This document shows positions 11,236 to 21,800 of a DNA stretch of 64,000 nucleotides, one piece after another. Position 1 is the stretch's first letter; each line of letters begins with the position of its first letter. The notes beneath the pieces are model-generated. The model did not search any database, was not told the origin of the DNA, and saw only the letters and a program-made list of their open reading frames with translations. The position numbers were made by a program, and so were the translations under genes. Origin of the DNA: Arthrinium phaeospermum (taxonomy: Eukaryota > Ascomycota > Sordariomycetes > Amphisphaeriales > Apiosporaceae); assembly GCA_006503535.1 (NCBI GenBank), contig QYRS01000003.1, forward strand, positions 2,728,001-2,792,000, written 5' to 3'.

Positions 11236-13182
11236 ATGGAGCCTCAAAGGGGATTCGCAGCACCCTTGCCTCCGTCGCAAGGCCACCAGAGCCTGTCGCC
11301 ATCCATGATAGACGCTCCTCTGCCGTTGGACAAGAAGTTCAAGCAGAGCCCCTTGACCAAGTGGGACGAAACTCCACTCGACAAGCGCAAGAATGCCAGC
11401 GCGATATTTGCCCGCTTCCGCAGCATATACGCCAATGCCATCTTCAAGGACTACGAGACGTTGCGAGCCATCATGGACCGGCACGAAGCCCTGATCCGTC
11501 GACGATGGAAAAAGAAGTCCCACTCAGAGCGGAGGAAGCTGCTTCAAAAGACATGGCCGTACATACCAACCAAACATCGGGCGGACTTTCGTTTAGTCAG
11601 GCCCTTGAATGAGACGGGCATGCCCAGTAAGGAGGAACTCGAGGAGAATTTGGAGTCTTGTATGTGGCCAGATTTAAACCTCGAAGATCTTGTGCTGCCC
11701 GAGCCTCTCCCCCTGATGTTGAGCGCCCGGTCATCTGCCCATGACCCAAGTTCCTTCGCCGACGCGGATTGGGCCAGAAGCATATACGCTACCAACGGCT
11801 TGGCCATCAGTGCCTACCGCAGCTTTGCAATGCAATTCTTCCCGAGCGGCAACTCCGTCTTCCGCAATGAACACTCGGCCGACACCTATGGCAAGATCAA
11901 GCAATGCGGCAGTGACTGTACTCACAGTGGCCTTGCAGCTTGCCGAATTGGGTTCGATGTTGGCAGAGGCGTTCTCTTGCTTGAAGTACAGGCACGCATC
12001 TACGACTTCCTCGTTGAGATTTGCAAGACGGTGCTCCACGACAAGGACAGCAGTGAGCTGACCGGGAGCCATATTCCGACCATCCCGAGACCTCTCGAAG
12101 ACACCACTACCTCCGCCTCTCTGGGATCACTGAAGGCGGCCGCGATTCGGGCGCCGTACCGAGTACCTGCAGAGATGGACACGGACAGGATGCTTGAGAT
12201 GGTATCTGCAAAGTTGGATGCTGCAGAGGACCACTTACATTCGATGCGCGAAGATCCCGCCTACTTCGCCGGCGTCTTGAGAGATTTCGAAACACACGAC
12301 ACAGATTGGCTATTGCGCCGAACGGGAAAGGTCTATATGGCTGAAATGCGAACCCGTAACCACGGCGCCATCGGCTATCCTGCAGCTTTTGCTCTGCTCT
12401 GGCCGGCAGCATGGTCTCGGTTGCTGCATAAACTGCAGACGTTGGCCGCGATCCTCGACCGCAAAGAGCACAAGGTCGATGAAAACCTCCCTCCGGAGCT
12501 AGAAGCCGCCTATAAGGACGCTCTGGACTATGCCAAAGACTTGGAGGCCAGCATTGCCTACGAGATGTATATGGCCTTCATATCGTCACCCAATGTCCGC
12601 CCCATGTTCAAGGACTGGCTACCTATCGAAGATTGGAAGAGCAGTCCGGGCTTCAAGGTCGAGGAACGCTGGCATCATGAGTACCAGGCATTTCGCGCTT
12701 TCAATCTGACCACTATCGCTCTCACCCGCGATTTAGTGGGAACCCACGTCCTGCTGGAGGACCTGGACAAATTCCGGAACCCAACGAACGATATGGACAC
12801 AGACCCCTGTATCGACTCATACGTGGCCGCCATGATGTCGGATCTGTCCATCGTGGCTGAATGCCGACGGCAGCTGGCACTATTCCATCCATGGGCCCGG
12901 CATTACCATGAGATCGTCATCCCTAGGGGCATATCTACAAACATGGTCATCGACACCCCCGAGGCCATGCGGAATGCATCGATGCACACATACCGCGACC
13001 AGCAGCTCGAAGTATGCAGCAGCAGCAACTTCTCGAATATCTTCCCCGGCGCCCTGACAGACGACATAACGGAAGACATACTCCCTACGAGCGAAAAGCT
13101 CTATTACCCTGTCCACAAGCCGATATATAAGGGTGTCGTTACGGCCATGAGACAAGCCGAATACAACCTAGATGACTTTTAG
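11236..13182 (+). CDS. IPA-like conserved fungal protein, N-terminal part ending at an in-frame TAG
   Basis: A single open exon of 648 residues. The early segment (FARFRSIYANAIFKDYETLR, then IRRRWKKKSHSERRKLLQKTWP and HRADF) and later ones (CMWPDLNLEDL, YRVPAEMD, EDHLHSMREDPAYFA, DPCIDSYVAAMMSDLSIVAECRRQL) match the fungal proteins annotated 'IPA protein', which are roughly 900-1100 residues and of unknown function. The frame stops at TAG 13180..13182 right after EYNLDDF. As I remember the family, homologues continue there with a Trp (LDxFW). The same frame is open again for 231 codons and contains the family's C-terminal domain. So this is either a nonsense-mutated gene, a readthrough gene or a sequence error. 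Base composition resembles its neighbours. Confidence 0.72.
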   Translation: MEPQRGFAAPLPPSQGHQSLSPSMIDAPLPLDKKFKQSPLTKWDETPLDKRKNASAIFARFRSIYANAIFKDYETLRAIMDRHEALIRRRWKKKSHSERRKLLQKTWPYIPTKHRADFRLVRPLNETGMPSKEELEENLESCMWPDLNLEDLVLPEPLPLMLSARSSAHDPSSFADADWARSIYATNGLAISAYRSFAMQFFPSGNSVFRNEHSADTYGKIKQCGSDCTHSGLAACRIGFDVGRGVLLLEVQARIYDFLVEICKTVLHDKDSSELTGSHIPTIPRPLEDTTTSASLGSLKAAAIRAPYRVPAEMDTDRMLEMVSAKLDAAEDHLHSMREDPAYFAGVLRDFETHDTDWLLRRTGKVYMAEMRTRNHGAIGYPAAFALLWPAAWSRLLHKLQTLAAILDRKEHKVDENLPPELEAAYKDALDYAKDLEASIAYEMYMAFISSPNVRPMFKDWLPIEDWKSSPGFKVEERWHHEYQAFRAFNLTTIALTRDLVGTHVLLEDLDKFRNPTNDMDTDPCIDSYVAAMMSDLSIVAECRRQLALFHPWARHYHEIVIPRGISTNMVIDTPEAMRNASMHTYRDQQLEVCSSSNFSNIFPGALTDDITEDILPTSEKLYYPVHKPIYKGVVTAMRQAEYNLDDF

Positions 13183-13878
13183 GAGAGTTATCTAGGGATA
13201 TTAAAAGGCAATGGATGGAGGCCCGACAACGAGGTGCAGTCTCTCCTCGACCGGAAAGTTGAGCGAACCTCGAAGTGGACCTCCCCTCCTCCTCCTCCTC
13301 CTCCTCCTCCTCCTCTTCCTCTTCCTCTCTCTCTTCCTCCCAAGAAGCTTGCGGCCCCGAGCCCAAGCCCAAGCTCAAGCACCAGCGGGCTGGCCGACCT
13401 CCTTGCCACGCTGGCGGCAGCAGAGGAGGATCGCCCCCGTCGCTTCAAGCCAATCGAGCCGAAGGTCAAGATTAAGACCCGAGGGGCGGGGTCGGAGGAG
13501 GTGGTGGTAGAGAAGGAGGCACCGGCGGCGGCGGCAGCAGTAGTGGAAGAGTTACCCGTCTTCTTCGGTAGCGAAGTCGACAGCCGGTCGGCCCGAGTGT
13601 TCGACACACTCTTTCACAAGCCCGGGGCAACCGGCGGCGGGGAGGTGAAGTGGACCGAGTTCCTCCATGCCATGGCGAGCGTGGGCTTCCAGACCGAGAA
13701 GCTCTACGGCTCAGTCTGGCAGTTCTCTCCGTCCGCCGGCGGCGCCGCCGCTGCCGGGCTCAAGAAGGTGCGGGCCATCCAATTTCATGAGCCGCACCCT
13801 TCTTCAAGGATCCCTTTTAAGATCGCGCGGGCCATGGGCCGGAGGATGAAGAAGAGTTTTGGTTTGGAGGGAAATTGA
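13183..13878 (+). pseudogene. In-frame C-terminal part of the IPA-like gene, downstream of the TAG
   Basis: This continues the frame of the upstream 648-codon ORF without any shift. After the TAG come ESYLGILKGNGW and a VERTSKW segment, then a (CTC)n-encoded polyproline run (about 13280-13345), a Lys/Ala/Glu-rich linker and a conserved tail. The tail has VFDTLFHKPG, EVKWTEFLHAMASVGF, EKLYGSVWQF, IQFHEPHPSSRIPFKIARAMGRR and ends with TGA at 13876..13878. In the IPA-like family this tail is the C-terminus of the same polypeptide. Read from its own ATG (13234) it would be 214 residues, but no promoter is evident in the 50-bp gap. It is therefore best treated as the separated end of one gene. Confidence 0.65.
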
Positions 13879-14477
13879 GCTTGCTTTTTGGGGGGTGAGC
13901 TTTTGGATATGTTCTTTCTAATTGAGCTCCTAAGGGATGGATTGCTAGTTGGCAATTGGTTATTAAAGAAATGAACAGGAATGTATGCCTATTTACACCG
14001 ACCACTAATGGAATGACACTTGTTAATGGCACGATGATATTGGCATTTCTACGAACCACGCTGTCCCCGTTAACTACGACACACTCTGGAAGATAGTTCG
14101 GCCATTCTTACACCTTCTGCATGTTTATAAGCTGCCTGCTAATAACTCGGGATCTGTATTAGTAATTGCCACTACGCCCTATGAAGATTGACTGCAGGGC
14201 GTGAACTCGGCAATTGCACCGCCCAAGTGGAGTGCTTGGTAATGCCGAGATGATGTAATTTTTTTTCGGAGGTAATCAATAATAGATGGCGCCATCTATC
14301 GTTCTACCCCACGATCCAGTAACATAGTGCCGCTATATAAGAGGGGAGGAAGCTTCCACTATCTGTCTCTTATTGTAGATCAAGGAATCAGATATTCTGA
14401 CAGAATAAGACGAAGACACAAAAGACCAACCATCGCACCAGACATCAAACCCTAGTGACTGACCAACTTGTCACTCT
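13879..14477. other. Promoter region of the oxygenase-like gene
   Basis: 599 bp with no gene. It contains the IPA-like 3' flank and a clear TATATAAG at 14334..14341. The leader between the TATA box and the ATG at 14478 contains no ATG. Confidence 0.5.
14334..14341 (+). promoter_or_regulatory. TATA box of the oxygenase-like gene
   Basis: TATATAAG lies 137 bp before the first ATG of the oxygenase-like gene. No other ATG occurs between it and 14478, so transcription from here would use that start. Confidence 0.55.
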
Positions 14478-15458
14478 ATGCTCTCGTTGTTCACTGTTAC
14501 CCACAGAACACTTCCCAGAGCTGCACGTGCAGGCACCAAAGCACTTACATCGTTGTCCTATCGTCAGACAGCCAATATGACGACAGGGGTATTCAAGCAC
14601 ATAGACATGGCGGCGATGCCGCCTGGTGTCAAGCCGTGGACCAAGGTGGATGCCGACGCAGCATCCTTCAAGCTGCTGGAACACAAGCGCTCCGTTCACA
14701 ACCTACGGGGCCGGGAGAGCGAGTTCACCACAGACAACTCGGGCTTCGCCATCTACAATGAGCCGGCTAAAGAGAAGAAGTTCACCGACGACGCGGCGGT
14801 GCGCAACGGCTACTATGGCGAGGTGGAGGCGCTACTACGGAAACACATCCCCAGCATCAAGAAGGTCACCATTTTTGACCACACGATTCGCCGACGGGCG
14901 CCAGACTCACCACGTGCCCCTGTGCAGCAGGTGCACGTCGACCAGACCCCTGGCGCGGTCGAGGTCCGCGTGCGCCGCCACGTGCCCGCCGACGAGGCCG
15001 AGGAGCTACTCAAGGGCCGGTACCAGATCATCAACGTGTGGCGCCCCATCGAGAACCCGGCCAGCGACTTCCCGCTCGCCGTGATTGACTGGCGGACGAC
15101 GCAGCCGGGCGACTTTGAGCCGGTGGACCTGATGTACCCCAAGGACGCCGACTTTGTCAGCGGCAAGGAGGTGCGGCCGGACGAGTCCCAGTGGTACTCG
15201 ACCGAGGGCTACGAGGTCAAGGGCGAGACCATGTCGGTGTCGCCGAACCCGGCGCACAAGTTCTACTACCAGAAGGACATGACGCCCGACGAGGTCCTGC
15301 TGCTCAAGTGCTACGACTCCTTTGGCGAGGGGCAGCCCATGGGCAGGAAGGGGCTGGCGGTGCGGACGCCGCACACGGCTTTCATTGACCCGGCGACGCC
15401 GAAGGATGCGCCGGGCCGACAGAGCATTGAAGTGCGTTGCTTAGTGTTCTACGAGTAA
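14478..15458 (+). CDS. CmcJ/AsaB/GA4-desaturase-like oxygenase family protein
   Basis: Intronless, 326 residues. From about residue 34 it follows the fungal family variously named GA4 desaturase-like, AsaB hydroxylase/desaturase or CmcJ-like. Visible are the YNEPAKEKKFTDDAAVRNGYY segment (split as YNEP...NGYY), QQVHVDQTP with a candidate His-x-Asp iron ligand pair, NVWRPIENPASDFPLAVID, CYDSFGEG, and a terminal RTPHTAFIDP...RQSIEVRCLVFYE with the distal His and an Arg suited to 2-oxoglutarate. These are non-heme Fe(II)/2OG-type enzymes, often in secondary metabolism, but no cluster surrounds this gene. The first 33 residues are rich in Arg/Ser/Thr with no acidic residue, like a mitochondrial presequence; the second ATG (14577) gives the usual family start. 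Substrate unknown. Confidence 0.82.
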   Translation: MLSLFTVTHRTLPRAARAGTKALTSLSYRQTANMTTGVFKHIDMAAMPPGVKPWTKVDADAASFKLLEHKRSVHNLRGRESEFTTDNSGFAIYNEPAKEKKFTDDAAVRNGYYGEVEALLRKHIPSIKKVTIFDHTIRRRAPDSPRAPVQQVHVDQTPGAVEVRVRRHVPADEAEELLKGRYQIINVWRPIENPASDFPLAVIDWRTTQPGDFEPVDLMYPKDADFVSGKEVRPDESQWYSTEGYEVKGETMSVSPNPAHKFYYQKDMTPDEVLLLKCYDSFGEGQPMGRKGLAVRTPHTAFIDPATPKDAPGRQSIEVRCLVFYE

Positions 15459-15984
15459 AGAAATCGAGGCTGGTTTTGGAAACCAACGTATCAATGTTGG
15501 GACTGCCTGATGTACCAAGGCGAGCATTTACTGGAGTATTATTGTCTTTTGTCGTTTGGCGGGGATTGGGAAGGCACTTTCAAACTGGACTGTATCGAGC
15601 TTAGGAGAAGTACGAACCATAATGACACACATACGTTGCTGTAACCTGTAAAGAAAGACCACGAATCCAATCAACAATGAGCAAAGCATAATGGGATTAA
15701 TGACCTGTTCTCTGCAACCCTGCCTGAACCACCAACCATCATCTATTTATATTGCTTTGGACAAAAAGCACAACGAAATTGCATTGCCAATCTAAATGCG
15801 TCCGGGGCGACGATCAGGTACCTGTTTGTGCTTTCAAGCCACAGCCGCCCAAGCCACAACCAGGATCACGATACCTGACAGTCAATTATTACGCAACTCC
15901 GTCAAGCGAGCGAGCGAACCTGGACGCAATCCTTGGAACCTCCCGAGCAATCTGTGTTTGTGTACAGACGAATAGACCGTACAC
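15459..15984. other. Intergenic, oxygenase-like gene to BET1
   Basis: 526 bp. I see only flanking untranslated sequence and the presumed BET1 promoter; no gene or motif stands out. Confidence 0.5.
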
Positions 15985-17091
15985 ATGGCGTCCAGGTGAG
16001 TAAACATGCTATCTCTATTTTCCTACCGCGAGCCTCCTGGATCCGATGCGCTTGTTCGGACAGTCCAACCCAAACGCCCCCCAAGCCCGCCTTCCGTAAT
16101 CTCGAACCCGCCGCGCCGGCCGCGCAGCTATGGGGAAATGGGAAAAGGGGGCAGGCAGGCAGTCAGCCAGGCCCGACTGCCCCCAGCACCCTCGTATTCC
16201 GGAAAAATTCGATAGATTCCGTTCCCAAGATCACGCAAGCGCCGGATCGGTATGGACTTGGCCCACTGGCATCGGCTGTTGCCGCCCTCTTGCGCCATCC
16301 GTCCGTTCGAGTCGTCGTCGCCGCCGCCGAATTGGTTGATATGATTTGATGATTCCCATAATGCTGACGTGAAGGGACTACCACCACCCCAGCAGATTTC
16401 CCAACTCGACGCTCCACCAGCGCGACTCGCGCAGCGCACTCTTTGAGGGCTACAATGGCGGCGGCCGCAGCAGCAGCGATGCGACGACGACGCGGCGCCA
16501 GTTCCAGACCCCGAGCCCCAGCCCCGGCGTAGGCGGCGGCTACGGTTACAGCGGCGGATACCCGGGCAGCAATGGAAACGGGGGACACTTGGGTGTCGAT
16601 AACAACAGCCGGGGAGGCTTCAGGCCAGCGACGCCGAATTCCAGGTACGTCGAATCTCATCATACTGCAACAGAAACCTACTACATACACAGACCCGTCC
16701 TCTCTCCCCACGGTGTCCTTCTACGGCATCACCTGCACTCACTTCCTCATAATAACACCCAGCTAACAACCCCACCTTCCCGCACCGCAGAGGCCAATAC
16801 GACGACGCCACAATAGAATCGCTCGAATCGCAAAACGACTCGCAGGTGTCCGGGATCCTGGACAAGGTCAGCATCCTCAAGAGCATGTCGGTGGCCATGG
16901 GCGACGAGATCCGCGACTCGACGGCCATGATGGAGAAGATGAACGACACCTTCGACAACACGCGGCTGCGCGTGCGCGGCACCATGAACCGCATGATGAT
17001 CATGGCCGACCGCACCGGCGTCGGCTGGCGCGTCTGGCTCGGCTTCTTCGTGGCCGTCGTCTTCGTCTTCCTTTACGTCTGGCTGTTCTGA
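15985..17091 (+). CDS. BET1: BET1-type Qc-SNARE (ER-Golgi transport)
   Basis: Exons 15985..15995 (only ATG GCG TCC AG), 16396..16644 and 16791..17091; 186 residues. Intron 1 is long (400 nt) and ends in a CAGCAG tandem acceptor; intron 2 is 146 nt. The N-terminus MASRF and RDSRSALFEGYN lead into a Gly/Ser-rich linker. The SNARE helix follows (ESLESQNDSQVSGILDKVS, LKSMSVAMGDEIRDS, MEKMNDTFDNTR), then TMNRMMIMADRTGVGW and a C-terminal anchor (WLGFFVAVVFVFLYVWLF). BET1 pairs with Sed5, Bos1 and Sec22 in fusion of ER-derived COPII vesicles with the Golgi. The motif RGTMNRM-MADRTG-W and the tail anchor are typical of the family. The start is set by the MASR exon, which the SRSALF block requires. 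Confidence 0.88.
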
Positions 17092-17738
17092 AGAAGAAGA
17101 AGCGGGCGAGGGCAGTGCGAGCAAGCAAATGGGAAGAAGAAAAAAAAGCGATACGCTACGTTTTTTCACGACACGATACACACAGACACACATACGCGCG
17201 AACATCTTTATTGTTACAAACCCACCGATAACCTTCTTTTCCCCTTCTGCTTTCGAAATGTTCCGAGTGGCCGGCCGGCTCCTGCTATCTGTTGTTGTTG
17301 TTCTTGCCGGCCTAGTGATTTTTGGTGTGGACTAAATACCATTCGCATGAGAAACCGTGCACGTTTAGGTATGATACAGGCGAGAGAAGGAACCTGGTGT
17401 TCCCTTTGGTAGCTGTTTTCGCGGTGTCTTGCAACACCGCAAGTCCAGGCGTTGGGAATTGCATGGTTTATCACTGCACAGAGCAAGCCTGGTTGTGAAT
17501 ACGATGGGATGAGACGGACACGAGAGGGAAAGGGTACATATATACACGTTAGAAACACACTGCGAGAGCCGAGGCTTCCTCCTAAGACTCTGCGATCGCT
17601 GTATGCATAGCTTTTATTAATTACACTGGTTCTTCATTTCATCATCCAAACCATCATCGAAGCGCGACAGGTTCGCCAACAAGCATTGAATGCGTCAAAG
17701 GGTATCATAATGTGTGTTGAGGGCCCTGATGGGATTCT
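17092..17738. other. Convergent 3' region between BET1 and APC15
   Basis: 647 bp shared by the 3' ends of BET1 (+) and APC15 (-). No gene visible; it holds purine-rich BET1 3' sequence and nothing else I can support. Confidence 0.5.
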
Positions 17739-18865
17739 TCAGGGGCCCATGTGCCGCGCCAGCTGTGGGGAGCTCTCCAGCAGCATACTGCTTCCATCCA
17801 TTGATAACAAGTCGCTAATCGCAATGCTATTACGTGTCGCGTCAGAACGAGCCAAGCTGCCCCTGAATCTTACTCTTTGGGGAGCCCGCGATGCAACGAA
17901 ACTCACCTCAGCGGGCTCATCGTTGCCATCGCTGGTAACTGATGCCTCGGTGTCAGTGTGCTCATAGCCCATATCACTCTCGGCATCAGGGATGTCGTCG
18001 TCCAAGTCGGCGTCCATGTCGAGTTCGCCGCCTTCTCCATCCAAGTCTTCTTCCTCGATCATATGCGCCTGGTCCTCATCATCGACCTCGTCTTCACCGC
18101 CGTAGAAGCTGTTGCCCTGACTGTTGTTGGCCGGATGTCCTCGGAATGGATCAACGGCCTGTTGCATCCTCTGGGCCATTAGCGCCTGCTGCGCTCGGGC
18201 AGCCCGCTGCTCGGGGTCTTCTATCGTATCGTCCGGGTCATCATCTTCGTCTTCGTCTTCATCATCCTCGTCGTCGGGATCTTCCTCATCCTCATCATCA
18301 CCACTCAGCCCAAAATCGGCGTCCTCTGCTTCCGGGATTTCTTCATCCAAGTCACGGGCGCCATCAAGTTGCACGTCATCCATGCCATCTTGGGCCGGAT
18401 CTTCTAGGACGCCTTCGCTAGGGCCAGCCCCGGCAGCTTCGGCTTCAGCTAACTCTTGGGCCAGGTGTTCACGCCGCAGAGCCTCCTGGTGCTCTTCTTG
18501 CTCGCGCCTCTCTTCGCGCAACTGGTGTAGTGTTTTGGCAATGCCGGGTGGCTTCAGCCATGTGCTGCCAAAGTTGGCGATGTTGTGGAGGCGGCGGTCG
18601 AGTAGCTGCTCATCGGCTCGTAGTCTTGCTAAGGGGGATCGCTCTATGACATGGACGTTACGCCGCTGATTTTGGTTGTGCGGGTTCAATTGCGTGCTCT
18701 CTTGTTGGGAAGGGTCGTATGCTGCAGAATTGGGATTCCTCGAAGAATTGTACCAGAGCGAATGAGACTACATCATCCATCGTTAGTAGCGCTCAATGGG
18801 TGCAAGAGTAGTAGAAGGGCAATCCTTACATCGCCTGGCGCAAGGTCAGGGAGTAGTGATAGCAT
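17739..18865 (-). CDS. APC15: Anaphase-promoting complex subunit APC15/Mnd2-like
   Basis: On the minus strand, exon 1 is 18865..18830 (12 codons, MLSLLPDLAPGD). A 62-nt intron follows (donor GTAAGG, branch TACTAAC, acceptor GATGTAG), then exon 2 18767..17739; 354 residues. The N-terminus continues SHSLWYNSSRNPN, and then come LRADEQLLDRRLHNIANFGSTWLK (two pieces: LRADEQLLDRR and IANFGSTWLKPPG), KTLHQLREERREQEEHQEALRRE and a long acidic region. This order (MLSLLPDLxPRD-SHSLWY, LRRR-NxxNYGSxWLKPPG) is the fungal Apc15p domain. In the APC/C this subunit sits by the mitotic checkpoint complex and aids Cdc20 turnover; yeast Mnd2 restrains the meiotic form. A GTGAGT inside exon 2 (about 17900) could be a donor, but the frame is open and coding-like through it. 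Confidence 0.86.
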
Positions 18866-21800
18866 CGTGGGCATTTGGAGATGAATGTTTTCCGCCTACC
18901 TAGCTCAGATGGAAGGACATGGGTTCATAGCCAGTGTAATGATCTTTTGGGGTGCGCCAGTAGTTCGGCAGCTGTAATGCGACAGTACGGGTATCGTTGT
19001 TGTTGTTGTTGATGTTCTGGTCGCGATGGATGTCGGGGCAGCCCCTCCATAAAATCTTGACCGCCTGCCTGATCAGATCTATAGGTGGTAGTAGCTCCAA
19101 AGCTTGACAGGGATGTATTTTGGATCCTTGACTGGGATGGAAAAAAAGGGTGTGGGGTCGGTGGTCAGTGTTCCTTGCGGGGTCTGAAGAATGTAACCTC
19201 GTACATCTCCTACGGGAAACTGCCACGATATTTCCCTTACTCATGTCGGGTGTCAGTACCAAACACACGAGCAAACATAGGTAGTCATACGCACAGCAAT
19301 GGATAGCAATCGCACCTAGCACCACCCTGGCTCCTTTAGCCTGCACGTCAACTCGGCAGTAGAGGAATTACGGCATGAACACAACACTTAAGGCTGCTCT
19401 AGGATACGCTTACTACATGCACGATGATTGGTGCGTTCGAGATATATGATGTATCAAATCAGTATCATTACCTACCTATACATGTTCGATTCTTGTCCAG
19501 GCTGGCTCTTTTCCAACTCTGTTTATTCAACAATACGTAAAACTATATGCCGCCCGTGGTCCTAATAAATGGATCAGTAGTGATGTGTTGTTAAAGCCCT
19601 GTACCCGGTCAATGCTATGAATATTCATGGTTCCGTGCTTTGGTTCCGTCTTCAGGTCCCATTTGCCGGACCACCATAGATAATCTAATTTCTATCTCAT
19701 ATTTATTACCTTATAAAAAGGGACTCTGGGGCTACCTAGTAGAGTCCAGACTCATTAGTCCCAGACATTCTGTACCTACATGTTTTATCCCAGCGGTGTG
19801 TGTGGTATGTGGGATGGTAGTTAGAAATGCAGCATACTGAAACTAGGAGAATAGGCATGGCAAGCCTCAATTTTGAGAAATTGTCGCCAAGAAGGAACAG
19901 AGACATTAGGCTGAAATGCGGGCTATACCCTGAGTCACCTTGTGAATTGCCTGTACATAGGTGTCTTGCAGATGATTCTGGCCCCGTCATTGGCATCTCT
20001 CTTATTCTTTGCCTTTCCATCATGTCGGACAGTGCTATTGCTGCTGCTGGGACAGGATGTCACTATTGCCAGGCATTTCGCTTCCAGGGTGGGATACAGG
20101 CCAATGCGGCACGATTTCTGACTAATAACGGATACGGGAGACTGGCCAGCTTCCCAATGCCTTGGAACAAGAGCCATAAGCTGCGAAAGCGCTGCGGTCC
20201 GCCAGACTGTGCAGTTCCGACAACGGGAAATATCGGAAGACCAAGAGGACTTCGGCGCTTTGCACGGAGGCAGGGTATCTTGTTGGCGTCGAAATGAGCT
20301 GACCTCTATGGTGGTATCCACTGGTTCTTTGGTCCACATCTGCATCTGAACAAAGTGATGCTGCCAAGTACGGAAAGAAGGAGAGAGTGAGGGAAGTTTG
20401 TCCGCGACATGGGAGTCTGGTTAGATCGGAATCCGATCTCGGTGCGGCTCTTGAATGTGCCGACGGTACCGCGCACAACACCCGACATTGATCAATTCGT
20501 TCCCAACCCCTCTAGTTGATATCTCCGTTAGTGCGGACTGCAAAGGCCTGCAATCGTACATGTAGACCATGTCGGAAAATGTCGAGTGCAACGCCGAGGA
20601 TAGGACATATGTATCAGATCAGTCACTGGTGTGTCGTCGCCCGGTGCACAGGCTGGCCTACCACCCCTGCCTGGCCCTTACCTGCAAGATCTCCGCCGTG
20701 ACAGAGCGTCCCGTTTCTTTGGCCAATTGAGCAGCCCCGTTCGCCCCAGGAAAAGCATTAAGCTCACGATAACCTCCTGCCACCCTCTGCAAAAACGTAC
20801 ATACATGCGCAGTAGCTTAGTAAAACGTTCCAGCATAGAACACCTCCAAATCACGCGGAGGGCGCCTGATATGCCCCCATAGTGACGTGTGGTTGCAACA
20901 TACCACAGCTCTGACAATGTCGGAGCGGCGGACCCTAATGCATCAAGATCTAAGCTATTGTTTAGAGGCAGACTTCGAACATGGTTGGCGTAAGATAAGC
21001 CTTTTCTGGATATAATCCTCTCTCTGATTGGCTGCTCTCGGCAGTCTATGTGACAATTCTTTTACGGACATTTTGCAGTTTGCTACCGGCCTCCATAGCA
21101 GCGTTGCCGATATGGGTATGGTTCGTATATGCCCATGGGGAATAGAGCAGCCTGCATTTCCTGAGGATTAATGATTGTCATTAACAAAAGTCACGAGCCC
21201 ACTTCCCATGCCATTGGCCGTGGTGATTGGAAGTTGGAACAGTGAAGCCAGCATCAAGCTGCTTGCTATGTCCGCCCCATTCGGGAAGACTACCAGCATC
21301 ACTGCTTAGGAAAACGCCCAAGCAGAGTGACCCCGACTGGGGTTGCTCACCCCTCACGGGCTGCTCGTAAATCCGAACTCGTCCATCCATTCCTGGAGTA
21401 GTATGCAGCAAGTTCGGGGCCTTTGCAGAGCCATCGGCTCGCCTAGTAGCACTCAGTGGGGGTCAGGATATAGTCACTACGTCGTAGATGATGTTGCATC
21501 TTACAGAAGAGCGCTTTGATGTATGATGACACCCCTGCCCTGCTGCTGCACCACCAATACATACGTCCCGTACACACGACTGGCGATATCGGCGAACGTG
21601 CGACAGGAACGCCAGGCTCTCGCGAAATTGCGTCTCGCTCATTGGATATCCAAGAGTCAGGTTTCTCAGCCCCCACACGGAACAACAGTCGACGGACGTT
21701 CTCTCTCGAGCTTGTTTTTTCTTTTCACCACTTGCCTGACAAGATGCCATTGGAAGGGAAAAAGCCATGGTCCTTGCAGGACCCCTGTCACATGCGTCGG

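Noticed and set aside
10454..11302. Weak resemblance of a WYRCVYDTEGL segment to a retroelement polymerase
   Set aside because: No catalytic motif, no LTRs and no flanking integrase or RNase H; too weak to call.
10791..11612. 273-codon plus-strand frame with (LAPA)n
   Set aside because: It is kept open by the 12-bp array, then overlaps the IPA-like start in another frame. No family resemblance.
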